This document shows positions 13,043-24,000 of a stretch of 64,000 nt of DNA, piece after piece (the first letter of the stretch is position 1; each line of letters starts with the position of its first letter). Made by a program: the position numbers and the translations under genes. The notes under the pieces were generated by a model. That model searched no databases and had not been told where the DNA came from. It worked only from the letters and a program-made list of their open reading frames with translations. The DNA is from Argentina anserina (taxonomy: Eukaryota > Streptophyta > Magnoliopsida > Rosales > Rosaceae): positions 9,300,001-9,364,000 of the forward strand of contig NC_065877.1 of assembly GCF_933775445.1 (NCBI RefSeq), written 5' to 3'.

Positions 13043-13481
13043 ATCATATCAACTTAATAGTTACTTGCATATCTCACAATTTTGCAGCAAAAATTAATGG
13101 ATGCGTCCATCTGTTTGCTAAGATACAACAACACTTCGTAATTGTGTCCAATTATCTGGTTTTGATGTCATATTCGTTACATGAGTGTAATAAATATCTA
13201 GACTCCCTATGTCTTCCGTTTCTGGATGAAGTTGTTGTTGCTGTTGCTGTACTTGCTTGCTTTCATTACAAGCAGGTTTGATTATAAATGTGGTGAGATT
13301 TTGAAGACATCAATGTACATCTTCTCAGTGTTCGTGTTAATGAGTGTATGCTACATCACTTGGAACAATTGGGGACTCATCGATGATTTTGAGATGGAAG
13401 ATGCTGAAACCCAACTACTGTATCTAACATGGAGCGTGGTAATAACGGATATGGATATAGGTACAATATTATGGTGAAAAA
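13043..13481. other. Short spacer between two elements
   Basis: The 83-codon plus-strand frame at 13226-13477 has no recognised similarity and ends at the Copia border. No feature is called. Confidence 0.4.
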
Positions 13482-13483
13482 AC

Positions 13484-13630
13484 TGGAATTAATTGGTTAT
13501 ATTACTTGATTTTTCTTCATACACATATCAACCTATATATACTAATCTACGAATTGATTGTCCGGGATTCACTCCGTGAATCACGGACCGTGTTTCACGG
13601 CGTGTTTCACGCCACTTATACATGCCAACA
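13484..13630 (-). repeat. 3' LTR of the minus-strand Copia
   Basis: 147 bp; in minus orientation it runs TGTTGGCATG to TTAATTCCA. It matches the copy at 18701-18847 at every position I compared. It contains a small inverted arrangement of CCGTGAAACACGG-type motifs. Confidence 0.95.
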
Positions 13631-13643
13631 CTCCCCCTCAAGT
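13631..13643 (-). other. Polypurine tract of the Copia
   Basis: TTGAGGGGGAG directly abuts the TG start of the 3' LTR in minus orientation, the expected position for plus-strand priming. Confidence 0.85.
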
Positions 13644-15405
13644 TGGTGCATACATATCAACCATGCCCAACTTGCTAAGTGAATCATAAAAAACCCTTTT
13701 TGACACTCCTTTTGTGAGCATATCGGCAAGTTGCTCTTCTGTGGAAACAAAAGGAAAACTAATGATCTTTGCGTCTAGCTTTTCCTTTATAAAATGACGA
13801 TCAACCTCCACATGTTTTGTACGATCATGTTGCACATGATTATGCGAAATATCAATAGCTGCCTTGTTGTCACAGTACAGCTGCATAGCACATTTAGGCT
13901 TAATACCCAAGTCTTCTAGTAGATTTCTAAGCCATAATAATTCGCACACTCCCTGAGCCATACCTCTGTATTCTGCTTCAGCACTAGATCGAGCTACCAC
14001 ATTTTGTTTCTTACTCCTCCACGTAACAAGATTGCCTCCAACAAAGGTATAGTACCCTGATGTGGACCTCCGATCGGTAACATTTCCAGCCCAGTCTGCA
14101 TCCTTGAAGCCACAAATCTCAAAGATATTGTTGTGATTAGAAAACATTACTCCTCTCCCTGGAGCTGACTTCAAGTATCTCAAAATCCTCACAACAGCAT
14201 CCATATGATCCACACTCGGATTATGCATGAACTGACTCACTACACTCACTGCATATGCAACATCTGGCCTGGTATATGACAAATAAATCAGGCGTCCAAC
14301 TAGCCTCTGATATCGAGCTTTGTCAGTGGGCACTTGATCTGGATACTCTGCTAACCGATGGTTCTGCTCAATAGGAGTATCAATTGGAGTGCAATCTAAC
14401 ATCCCTGTCTCCGTTAGTAGATCAAGGATGTACTTCCTCTGACACAGATAGATACCATCACTTCCCCGGGCTACCTCAATACCCAAGAAGTACTTGAGTG
14501 TACCTAGGTCCTTCATCTCAAACTCTGTGGCTAGCTGCTTTTGTAATCTGTCCACCTCAATAGTATCATTACCAGTAACTACCATATCGTCAACATATAT
14601 GATTAGGGCTGTTACCTTCCCTTGTTGGTGTTTGAGAAATAATGTGTGGTCTGAATTACTCTGCATGTATCCAATTTTCCTCATGAATTGTGAGAATCTT
14701 CCAAACCAAGCACGAGGTGACTGTTTAAGACCATACAAAGACTTTCTCAATCTGCATACGGAGTTACTTGGAGAAGTGGCCACATATCCAGGCGGAAGAT
14801 CCATGTATACTTCCTCTGTTAGTTCTCCATGAAGGAATGCATTCTTAACATCAAACTGCCTAAGTGGCCAGTTCAAGTTAGCAGCGATAGAGAGCAATAC
14901 CCGGATAGTGTTTATCTTTGCAACAGGTGCAAATGTCTCATCATAGTCTATGCCATATGTCTGGGTGAACCCCTTTGCTACTAGGCGTGCTTTATACCGG
15001 CTTACTGACCCATCTGGATTATGCTTCACTGTAAACACCCATCGACATCCTACAGTCTTCTTGCCATATGGTGGAGGTACAAGCTCCCAAGTATTGTTTT
15101 TTTGTAATGCTTCCATCTCTTCCTCCATTGCTTTCCTCCATTTTGGATCGCCCAATGCATCCTGCACTTTGTTAGGTACTGATACAGTAGATATTTGATT
15201 CACAAATGACTCATATGACTCAGATAATCTTTTGGTAGATATAAAATTGGCCACCGGATACTTGGCTTGAGTCTGAAGGGTAGGTTCATATTTTTTTGTT
15301 GGTTGACCTTGAGTAGACCTATTTGGCAAAACATATTGTCTACTATTAGCCTGAATAGAATGACTAACCTCAGATGAGTGATCTTCTGTACCAGGAGAGC
15401 ATTGA
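13638..15405 (-). pseudogene. Copia reverse transcriptase and RNase H region
   Basis: About 589 codons are open in one frame down to the stop at 13638. The RT part begins around DPKWRKAMEEEMEALQ and includes WVFTVKHNPDGSVSRYKARL and the catalytic YVDD box (YVDDMVVTGND). RNase H shows DADWAGN, SSAEAEYRG and LYCDNKAAI followed by TKHVEVDRHFI. The upstream part of the same open frame (15406-15527) is not the true reading frame, because a frame change lies in the run of five G at 15409-15413. This is the best preserved segment of the element. Confidence 0.92.
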
Positions 15406-15645
15406 TCAGGGGGTATAAGTAGTATGAGATACATGACGGGCAGTTGTGTTGTCAGCTTCCGGTGCCTGAATCTCTTGAGTGACGACCTCCGGTGGTGCAT
15501 GTGTGGCTGACACTTTGGTAATCTCAACAGATCTTGTTACCATATCGACTGGCTCACTTGTCTCCCCCTCTCCATGATACAGCTCTTCAAAATAGGAATT
15601 CTCCCCCTGAAGAGTAGTATCAGAAGAGGAAAAATAACTCATATC

Positions 15646-16115
15646 CTAAAAAAATGTAACATCCATAGTGACATAGTACTTCCGAGTAGGGGGATGGTAG
15701 CACCGGTACCCTTTCTGATGGCTGCCGTACCCAACAAACACACATTTAACTGCCCGGGCATCTAACTTAGAACGCTGATGTTGTGGAAGATGAACAAAAG
15801 CAACACAACCGAAAACACAGGCATGAAGATTATGAAACGAGGGTAATTTGACATGAGATGCAAGCACCTCATATGGAACTTTCCCTTGAAGAACACGAGA
15901 TGGAAGACGATTAATAAGGTGGGCGGAAGTAATGACAGCATCACCCCAAAGGTATTTAGGCATGTGGGCACTAAAAAGAATACACCGAGCCATATCAAGT
16001 AAATGACGATTTTTCCGTTCAGAAACCCCATTTTGCTCAGGTGTGTAAGGACACGTTGTTTGATGAACAATCCCGTGTGCGTTAAAGAACTCCTGAAAGA
16101 CATGATTCATATATT
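15646..16115 (-). pseudogene. Copia integrase, central to C-terminal part
   Basis: The frame opens after a nine-base C run (16116-16124, G on the coding strand), where the reading frame shifts relative to the upstream integrase segment. It contains the PYTPEQNGVSERKNRHLLDMAR block that carries the third catalytic acidic residue, and the conserved YLWGDAV and FGCVAFVH blocks. A TAG at 15646-15648 ends it, and the same frame continues to 15406. Confidence 0.9.
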
Positions 16116-16280
16116 CCCCCCCCCATTATCAGAACGAAAAACTCGAATGGTAGCATTATATTGTGTTTGGATATTGGCATGGAAGGTACGAAAGGCTGGA
16201 AACACCTCATTTTTATTCTTAAGAAGAACAATCCAGGAAAGACGTGTGCAATCATCAATAAAGGACACAAAATAACGCAT

Positions 16281-17030
16281 TCATGAAATAGTAGACTCTT
16301 TAGAGGGTCCCCAAACATCAGAATGAATTAATTCAAAAGGAATAGAACTTTTAGTAGAAGTACTAGGGGAATAGGTAGATCGATGACTCTTGCCTAAAAC
16401 ACATGTCTCACAACATAAACAAGACTCGTCCACACTAAGAAATAAAGTAGGCATGGATTTTTTCATAACACTAAAAGATGGATGCCCTAAGCGACGATGC
16501 CATAACCAAACTTCACTTAGCTTGTCAGAAGTGGAGAGTAAAGCGGTCCTAGACTGTCCCCCTGTTTTTTCCCCTGCGTATGTCAGATCCAGATGAAACA
16601 ACCGGCCCCTCAGATACCCCCGACCAATTGCCCGTCCGGTGAGAAGATCCTGAAATATTACATACATAGGAAAAAAGGTCACAGAGCACTGAGCGTCAGC
16701 GTTCAATTGGGGAACAGATATCAAATTATGAGATAAAGCAGGGACATAAAGGACATTGTGAAGCTCTATGGTGGGAGTAATACGAACGGACCCTGTCCCT
16801 AACACGGGGAATGCCTCACCATTAGCATTAGTAACATAGGGTACGGGTGGATGGGACAATACGGTGAAATAAGATTTGTCATAAGTCATATGATCAGATG
16901 CACCAGAATCAATAATCCATGTATCAAAACTAACAGAGTGAGAAATATTAAAAGCCATACCAATTGGACCGCGACCAACGATGGAGACTGTAGGTGCTCC
17001 TTCAGCAGTATGATGATCATGCCCAACCAC
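16281..17030 (-). pseudogene. Copia protease, GAG-pre-integrase and integrase N-terminus
   Basis: The aspartic protease signature WIIDSGASDHMT is followed by the pre-integrase LWHRRLGHPS block and the zinc-binding HH-CC motif (LGH...CETCVLGK), then FELIHSDVWGPS with the first catalytic aspartate. A TGA at 16281-16283 interrupts the frame just afterwards; the same frame continues as integrase core to the G run near 16120. The frame is the same as gag, separated by the TAG at 17076. Confidence 0.92.
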
Positions 17031-17075
17031 TCCATAGATATCGGGTTCCGGAACTAATTGAAGAGCTGCTTTCGC

Positions 17076-17987
17076 CTAGGGTAGATAATGAGGCCTCTTA
17101 GGCCTAAGGTGTGGATATAATTTCCAACATGTCGTACGAGCATGGTTAGAATCATGGAAATAAGAGCAAGGAGGACAATGCTGATTCCCGAAGCCTGGTG
17201 GTGGTCCCTGTCGGTGAAGGGGAGCGGAAGCTGTTGGTGGAATGGGTGGTGCCAAAGAACGAGCATGAACAGTGAGACTGGAAACGACAGCCGGTGCCTG
17301 AAGACTACTCTCCTGCTGAGACTCATCCTTTCGGATATAGGTGAAAGCAGTGAGAAGGCTAGGTGGTTCGGTCATTCGGAGCAATTCGCCTTTTGCACTG
17401 GTATGCTTTGCATCGAGACCTTTTAGGAAATGGTGAACTCGTTCAATCTCCTTCTCTTTTTGGTACCAAACAATATCCTCTTGATTTTTGATCATGAAAG
17501 GACGTTTCATATCAATCTCAGCCCAAATATTCTTTAGTTTGGTGAAATAGTGTGCCACCAGTTGCCCATCCTGATGTATTGCCAAAGCTGTGCACATTAA
17601 CTCATGAACCTGTATGAAATCAGAGTCATTAGTAAATAAGCCGGCTAGTGTCTCCCATATTGCCTGTGCAGTAACACATGCTTCCACCAAATCAACTATC
17701 TCATCATTCATAGCCTTCCACAAGACGGACATGACAAGACCATCATCGTCGTCCCATTTATTGTAGGCAACAACATCCTCAGGACTAGGAGCCTTAGTGA
17801 CGCCGGTGACATGGCCCATCTTGTGCATGCCGCGAAGATGAGCAGCCATAAGTCGTTTCCATTTACGGAAATTGGTTCTATTGAGTTTGGCGCCCCCAAA
17901 TGAACCGTTGTCAGAACTTTTGACAGATACTTCGAAGGTCGGAACATCAGGGAGCTGAGAACCCTCCGCTTCATGTCCAGAGCCCAT
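17076..17987 (-). pseudogene. Copia gag
   Basis: 303 codons start at 17987 (MGSGHEAEGS). The body holds LNRTNFRKWKRLMAAHL and a UBN2-type gag core (AQAIWETLAGLF). Near the end is a Cys/His cluster (CPPCSYFHDSNHARTTC) in the position of the zinc knuckle. A TAG at 17076-17078 ends the frame. The next 15 codons and the protease follow in the same frame, so gag and pol were once a single polyprotein. Confidence 0.88.
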
Positions 17988-18106
17988 TGAAAAAAAGAGA
18001 CAATGTAAAAATCAGGGATTAGAGAGCAAAAAATGCGAGAAAGGGAGAACAATCTGTCGCCGGTGCACTTGCACTGTCGGTGAGTATGCACTGACAGAAG
18101 TTGAGT

Positions 18107-18258
18107 GGACCGGGTCGGGTTAAATGGACCGGGTCGGGTTGAATGGACCGGGTCGGGTTGAGTGGACCGGGTCGGGTTGAGTGGACCGGGTCGAGTTGAA
18201 TGGACCGGGTCGGGTTGAATGGACCGGGTCGGGTTGAATGGACCGGGCTTCCCGGATC
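18107..18258. repeat. 19-bp tandem array in the Copia leader (8 units)
   Basis: Eight consecutive units of GGACCGGGTCGGGTTGART start every 19 bases from 18107 to 18240, with a few substitutions. Because 19 is not a multiple of three, the array is open in shifting frames, which explains long spurious frames here. A second 19-bp unit, GAGAACGGCGCTCGTCGAG, is present twice near 18480-18520. Confidence 0.92.
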
Positions 18259-18686
18259 GGGGCCGGGCTTCTCGGATCTGGGCCGGATCTGGGCGGGTCG
18301 ATTTCTGGCGCGGAAGCTGTGATTTTTGGCAGCGCAATGCGGCGGTCTTGACGCGGCGGTGCTGACGGAAAGAGATGCCGGTGGTTTGCAGCAGCGGGAC
18401 GGCAACGAGATCGGAGCTTTGTCGAGGCACCGAGGGGCTCGCCGGTGTCGAGGGGCTCGTTGGTGTGTCGTCTGTGTCGAAGAGAACGGCGCTCGTCGAG
18501 GAGAACGGCGCTCGTCGAGGCGTCGAGGAGGTGAGGTTGCAGCAGCGGGAGCGACGAGGAAAGCGGCGCTCGTTGGTGTTGACTTCTGGAGCTCGGGTGA
18601 GCTGCACGTCGCCGGGAAAAAACAGTCGGTTATTCCGACTGACTACCGGAAGCTGCAAACACCAAACCCAGGTAAAACAGAGCACG

Positions 18687-18698
18687 GCTCTGATACCA
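18687..18698 (-). other. Primer-binding site of the Copia
   Basis: On the minus strand the sequence is TGGTATCAGAGC, complementary to the 3' end of plant initiator methionine tRNA, two bases inside the 5' LTR. Confidence 0.92.
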
Positions 18699-18700
18699 AC

Positions 18701-18847
18701 TGGAATTAATTGGTTATATTACTTGATTTTTCTTCATACACATATCAACCTATATATACTAATCTACGAATTGATTGTCCGGGATTCACTCCGTGAATCA
18801 CGGACCGTGTTTCACGGCGTGTTTCACGCCACTTATACATGCCAACA
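18701..18847 (-). repeat. 5' LTR of the minus-strand Copia
   Basis: 147 bp, identical by eye to 13484-13630. Read on the minus strand it starts TGTTGGCATG and ends TTAATTCCA. Confidence 0.95.
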
Positions 18848-20003
18848 AAAAAGATATATATTAAAGACACCAACTTTGTCTCACAATTTACATTCTAGTT
18901 AATAATATTTACCTATTCGATATGTTTGATCTTTTGCAATCATCGACGGTTGGTGGGTGTTCATTTGATCACAAATACAACACATAAACTATCATATAAT
19001 TTTCAGTGCATTTAAATATAAAAGTAAATGATTAGAAGTTTAGAACTATGTTGATCACTAGAAGATCAGTAGGCAAACTCTGAAATCTTAGTTTTTCAGT
19101 AAACTTTAGTACTTTACCCAAGTGTTACTAATGAACCCTCATTGCGATTGTGTGCTCTTGATCATGTTACATCATAAACTTGTTATAACTACAAGTCTAC
19201 AACTAGGTGTATGCACTTCAATAGAAACATTGGTTTGCCATTCTAAAGATACATAATCATACATTGGTTGATTAACATCTAAGAAATGGATGTTAATGAA
19301 TTTTATACACTTAAACGGTTGTTAAAGTTTAGGTAAAAAGTAAAGGTTGGTGAACGAACTTCAGTATGGAGAGAATTAAACTAGTCTCAGTCTTTCTTGA
19401 TGATAAAAGTGCAAAGTTTTTATAGCCAAGTTCTTGGAGGAGCCCGGCCGGCCGTGAAGAAGTAAAAAAGAAAACCCCGACCTCTCTCATTTGAGAAATG
19501 TTTGTACGAAGTTGAGATTTAAAATTTAAACCTCAAAACAGTTACTCAAGTGATTACTAATTACCAACCTGATAAAAAATAAAAAAACTACCACCCTGAA
19601 AGGTAGTGCGTGTGGCCTTTATTATGCCATATTCCGGTTGTCTTTCTTGCGGTTAGGTGTGCTTTATCTTAAGTTTAGTTGTTAATGACTTTGATTATGA
19701 GAATCTGAGTTTACAAGGATGAATTATCTGGTTTAGATACCACAAGAGGTCGTCTTTGGCAACTGGGCACATTTTACGGTTTCTTCACTTCTAGTCTTCT
19801 ACGGTTCTACCCCTAATAACGAACTCATAAATGATCTTAATCAGCTTTCTTTTAATGAGTTCTATCATCTACAGGTACTCATCTCTACTAGAATGTAGAT
19901 ACAAGGAACCCTATTTGATCCTCAAATGTGCAATCTAAGGAATGTATATGCGATTTAACATGCAATGTTATGCAATCAATTAGCTAGTTGTGTAAATTCC
20001 TCA
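18848..20003. other. AT-rich spacer, no recognised gene
   Basis: No open frame of note and no terminal repeats were found. A GGCCGGCC palindrome at about 19445 looks incidental. Confidence 0.45.
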
Positions 20004-20012
20004 TTAAATTAA

Positions 20013-21072
20013 GGCATAAATGCCGATTTGCACCCTAAATTTGACTAAAATTGTCAATTTGCACCCTGAACTTGCATTTGAGTCAATTTACCTCCTAAAC
20101 TTGGTAAAAATTATCGATTTACACCCCGAACTTGTATTTGAGTCAATTTACCTCCTAAACTTGGTAAAAAGATTTAAATTTAACTGTTTTTATCCAATTT
20201 TGCGTCACATGTCATGCACATGAGGGGTAATGTTGTCATTTTCAATTTATATTTTTCTTAAAAACAAATAAAAATATTCTTTAAAATGAGGATTATTTTG
20301 TTAATCAAATTATTTATTTACATCTTTTTTTCTACCTACTTAATCCTACTTTAAATTATATATTCAATATACCCACCCATTCAAATATAGTGTGTTGTGT
20401 ATAAATATATTTTTATATGTACACATTGTTGGAGGATGAACAAAACGAGAATAATAACGACGTAATAGAACAGAACGTAACCGTTTATTGATTGATAATG
20501 AGACCAATATATAGGCATTACATAACCACAATCCCGTAGGATTCGGAGTCCTAATCTATTATAGAGATGCGAATCTATCTCTAACAGGAAACCTAATAAG
20601 GTTAAGACACACACAATGGTAGAATAGTAATTCTCTCGGAACACACATTTATTTTTAATTTTCAATGTATTTATTTATTCATATTTTTTCTAATATCTTT
20701 TAACATACCATATCACATAAAATAATAAATATATAAATCAATAACATGTTTCGAAAAAACAAACATTGTAGCAAGTGTTCCTCTTAAGTAATTTTATTAA
20801 TTTATTTCATTATTCAATATGAATAAATATATAATGACAATACTACCCCTTAAATGCATGACATGTGACGCAAAATTGGATAGAAACAGTTAAATAACGG
20901 ATGAGGTGCAAATCAGTAATTTTTACCAAGTTTATGAGGTAAATCAAATACAAGTTCGGGGTGTAAATCGGCAATTTTTACCAAGTTTAGGAGATAAATT
21001 GACTCAAATGCAAGTTCGGGGTGCAAATTGACAATTTCAGCCAAGTTTGGGGTGCAAATCGACATTTATGCC
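20013..21072. mobile_element. Mutator-like element with long terminal inverted repeats, 1060 bp
   Basis: Inverted repeats of roughly 220 bp begin GGCATAAATGCCGATTTGC and end CGACATTTATGCC, flanked by a perfect 9-bp target duplication TTAAATTAA (20004-20012 and 21073-21081). Long TIRs with a 9-bp duplication are diagnostic of Mutator-like elements. Each arm holds internal tandem copies of a module with TTGCACCCTGAACTTG and CCTCCTAAACTTGGTAAA. The interior has no transposase and contains a solo LTR. Confidence 0.88.
20427..20643 (-). mobile_element. Solo Copia LTR nested in the Mutator-like element
   Basis: Read on the minus strand it starts TGTTCCGAGAGAATTAC and ends CATCCTCCAACA, with a perfect 5-bp duplication CACAT on both sides (20422-20426 and 20644-20648). 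It shares long blocks with the LTRs at 49533 and 59554, including AATAGATTAGGACTC and GTAATGCCTATATAT. No internal retrotransposon sequence remains, as expected after LTR-LTR recombination. Confidence 0.88.
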
Positions 21073-24000
21073 TTAAATTAAAAAATATTATATATTTATA
21101 TATATCTTACACATTTCAAGGTTCATTCAATGAATATGAAATACAATGAGTGTTGGACCAAAATCCAACAAATTAAAGGAATGATCCATCCACTAGATTT
21201 ATGATCAGAAATCTAAAGAGACAACTAAGCAGCAAAGAAGGAGCTGTCTAAAGACTAGTTATGCAAATTTGAACTCACTGTGTATTTTTTATCGAAATTC
21301 ATAGAGTTACGAGTTGCGAGTTATGTAGTTTACCATCCGGGTCAGGTCAACGTTCAAATATCAAAAGATAAATACGAGCATAGTATAGTAGTAGTACTAC
21401 ATATGAAAACTATTTAGAACCAAAACCTTTTTTGTGTCAGAAAATATAGTGATTCATACGTTCAAAGTCTTGGCATGCATGCTTATATTGTCAACATTTG
21501 AACAACTTCTTCCCGATTATTATGTGCCCTGTCTAGTTTTCAGTCAAGAAAATGAAATGTCACAGAACGAAGAAAGTGAAATGTCATTTCCCACATAGAT
21601 CTTCATTCTTTTGACGAATATGCTCTCCATATATATTATGACCTGCTGGTTTTGCTTGAACAAGCCAATTAGAATCGAGTCAGCTAGATAATTGACTCAG
21701 TCGATCTCCTTGTATTTGAAAAACGATGATAATTTGCCACATTCATATAAACAATCTTAGGCACTTTGAGAAAGCGTTCGATCAATTCTTGAGCAGCGCA
21801 ACTAAGTTTGAAGCTACAATATATGGTTGATTTTAGAGATGGTAGGGCAATCTTTGGGCATGTGATAGTAACGGGGAACAAATTATTATCTTTATCTGTT
21901 TGGAGCTATATCGAATGTGTGGAGTGAATTAAAAGCTTTTGAATGGAAAATCAAGGCTATTTTGGGTCCACTTACCTTAGACTCATCCATTCCCAGACTC
22001 CTTAGTATCACTTACATTATGATCTACAAAATTGTTAATATGATTAACTAGGGTTATTGGGGCTATTGGATGAATCTATTGGTTATTCAAGGTTTGACCG
22101 TTTGAGAGCACTTCACATTGTTTTGGAAAACTTCATCATATGTCGCTTAAGTGCATCACACGTATGAATAATTAGATACCAAGGAATTCAGAGAAAAAAT
22201 TCCGAAAAATCAATACTATAGTTGCGAGAAGAAACAAAATATTTGGGTGCATGCCCCATTTGCCAAAGCAATATGATTGTGTTGGATTGCTTCCCCAACA
22301 TGCGAATCGATAAGCAACATATTGCTATAGCCACTAAAAGTAGTTAGTGCATGACAATTTTGTTAGAAGAAAAAAGAAAAGATCGAAGAAGTCTACATCT
22401 TGCATACCATTTCCCCCCGAAATGCAAAATCCAAGTCCCATTATTACCAACTCAATTATGAAAACTGATTTGTCACCATTTGCGATTAGATTATAGGTCA
22501 CCATTTGGATTCATCCCCTAAATGGGTATGTCTGCCCTAATTGTATAGTAGTATAGTGCAGAGTCTTTGAACTTATTTATATGTTATTGATAATTGAATT
22601 TCACACTTCCTTCCAGATAGGACTCGATTTAAAATGGAAATTATTCATAGTGTACAAAATTATCAATTGATTCAAAATTACTAGTTGTTGAAGTGGGAAT
22701 CTGCTATAAAGTCTGCCTAAAGTCCTCCTTTTCCACCATGTAGGTATCCTTAACGGTAGCAAACCTTCACTAAATGATGCATAATTGGTTTATTAAACAG
22801 AGTAACGTAGATTTTGGACATTCTTAATTAAGTGGCTTCTACAATATATATCTCCACGCTTTAGGCCTGTGCCCACAAATGTAAGCCACATGCATTAGGC
22901 ATCTTAATCAGACTTTATGTCTTCAATAATGGATTCTCACTTTGAAATGATTTAACTACATGTTTTGAGATGTATATACTATATTTCAAAACTATAGCGT
23001 ACCCGTACTCGACTTTGACAATGTAGAATGTAATAGAGATCTTATATTAGCTAGGAGAATTAAAGTTGAAGTTTTTTTTTGATGGGAGGGGACTACTCTC
23101 AAACTTTCATTAATAAAACTGTTGAATACAAGAGGGACGCGAAACCTAAACCCCTGATTACAAATACTTATCATAATATCAAAGATCTCTACCAACAAGT
23201 ACCTAACAAAGCACCAACTAGTAAATAGTACTACTCTAATGACGACTCTATTTGCTTTGAAACATCGGTGACATAATGGTGGTGCCTCAAGTTGAAGTTT
23301 ATGTACCTGAAAACGATATGACTTCAAATTGATCAATAATTGTATAGCTTTTCAGTTTATTATTATGTCACCCCATGAATCAACTTGTGGAAGTGGCAGA
23401 CGTATACAACGCTTTGGATTTTTCGCTTTCAAAGGGTTTGCATTTAGTACGTTGGATTGTACGTGTTTGTGTTTATATTGTATTTTCTGCTTGTTATTGT
23501 TAGGCCATCTTTTATGCTAGTAAATGTTATGTTTGAGAGTTATGAAATAATCATCTCACCTAAATGAATCAAATGATTTATAATTGGGTTAAAAGCCATT
23601 TTAATTTAGTTGAAAAAAATTGGATTACATTAGGCAGGTGTGATGCTATGATGAAATTTGATCTAAAGTAGGCATGCATTGGAGCAAATGACAAAAAGAG
23701 GGTGTTGTGATCTAATGATGAAAAATGATTTGTTCCATAGTGGGTGCATGTTGTTTTGGCTTCCATGTGTTCATGTTAGTGTTCATATATACATGTATAT
23801 CACCACTTTGCATCTTCCATGCTGCCCATTTTATCATTTCATTTATTTCTTTCATCTCCCTACCCCCTCAATAATTTCTCTCTTTCTCGTTTTATTTTCA
23901 CTTGTTTATCTTGAAAAATATTAGCATATGCTGCTTGCTTTCATTTTATAAAGAACACTTTTCTCTTTCTTTTGTCAAAGCCCGCCATCAAACCCTGCTT

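Larger units (their letters stand above)
13484..18847 (-). mobile_element. Ty1/Copia LTR retrotransposon, recent insertion with disrupted gag-pol
   Basis: The element is 5364 bp on the minus strand, with two 147-bp LTRs that look identical base for base. In minus orientation the order is 5' LTR, initiator-Met-tRNA-type primer site, leader with a 19-bp tandem array, gag, protease, integrase, reverse transcriptase, RNase H, polypurine tract and 3' LTR. Domain order PR-IN-RT-RH defines Copia. Flanks are A-rich: AAAAA at 18848-18852 and AAAAA at 13477-13481 make a 5-bp target duplication only if the LTR is extended two bases at the left. With the canonical TG...CA border the duplication is imperfect. 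The coding region carries three in-frame stops and two frame changes. Confidence 0.95.

Noticed and set aside
17708..18685. 325-codon minus-strand frame overlapping gag and the Copia leader
   Set aside because: It is out of frame with gag and owes its length to the 19-bp array; it repeats TRPGP/NPTRS units only because of the tandem repeat.
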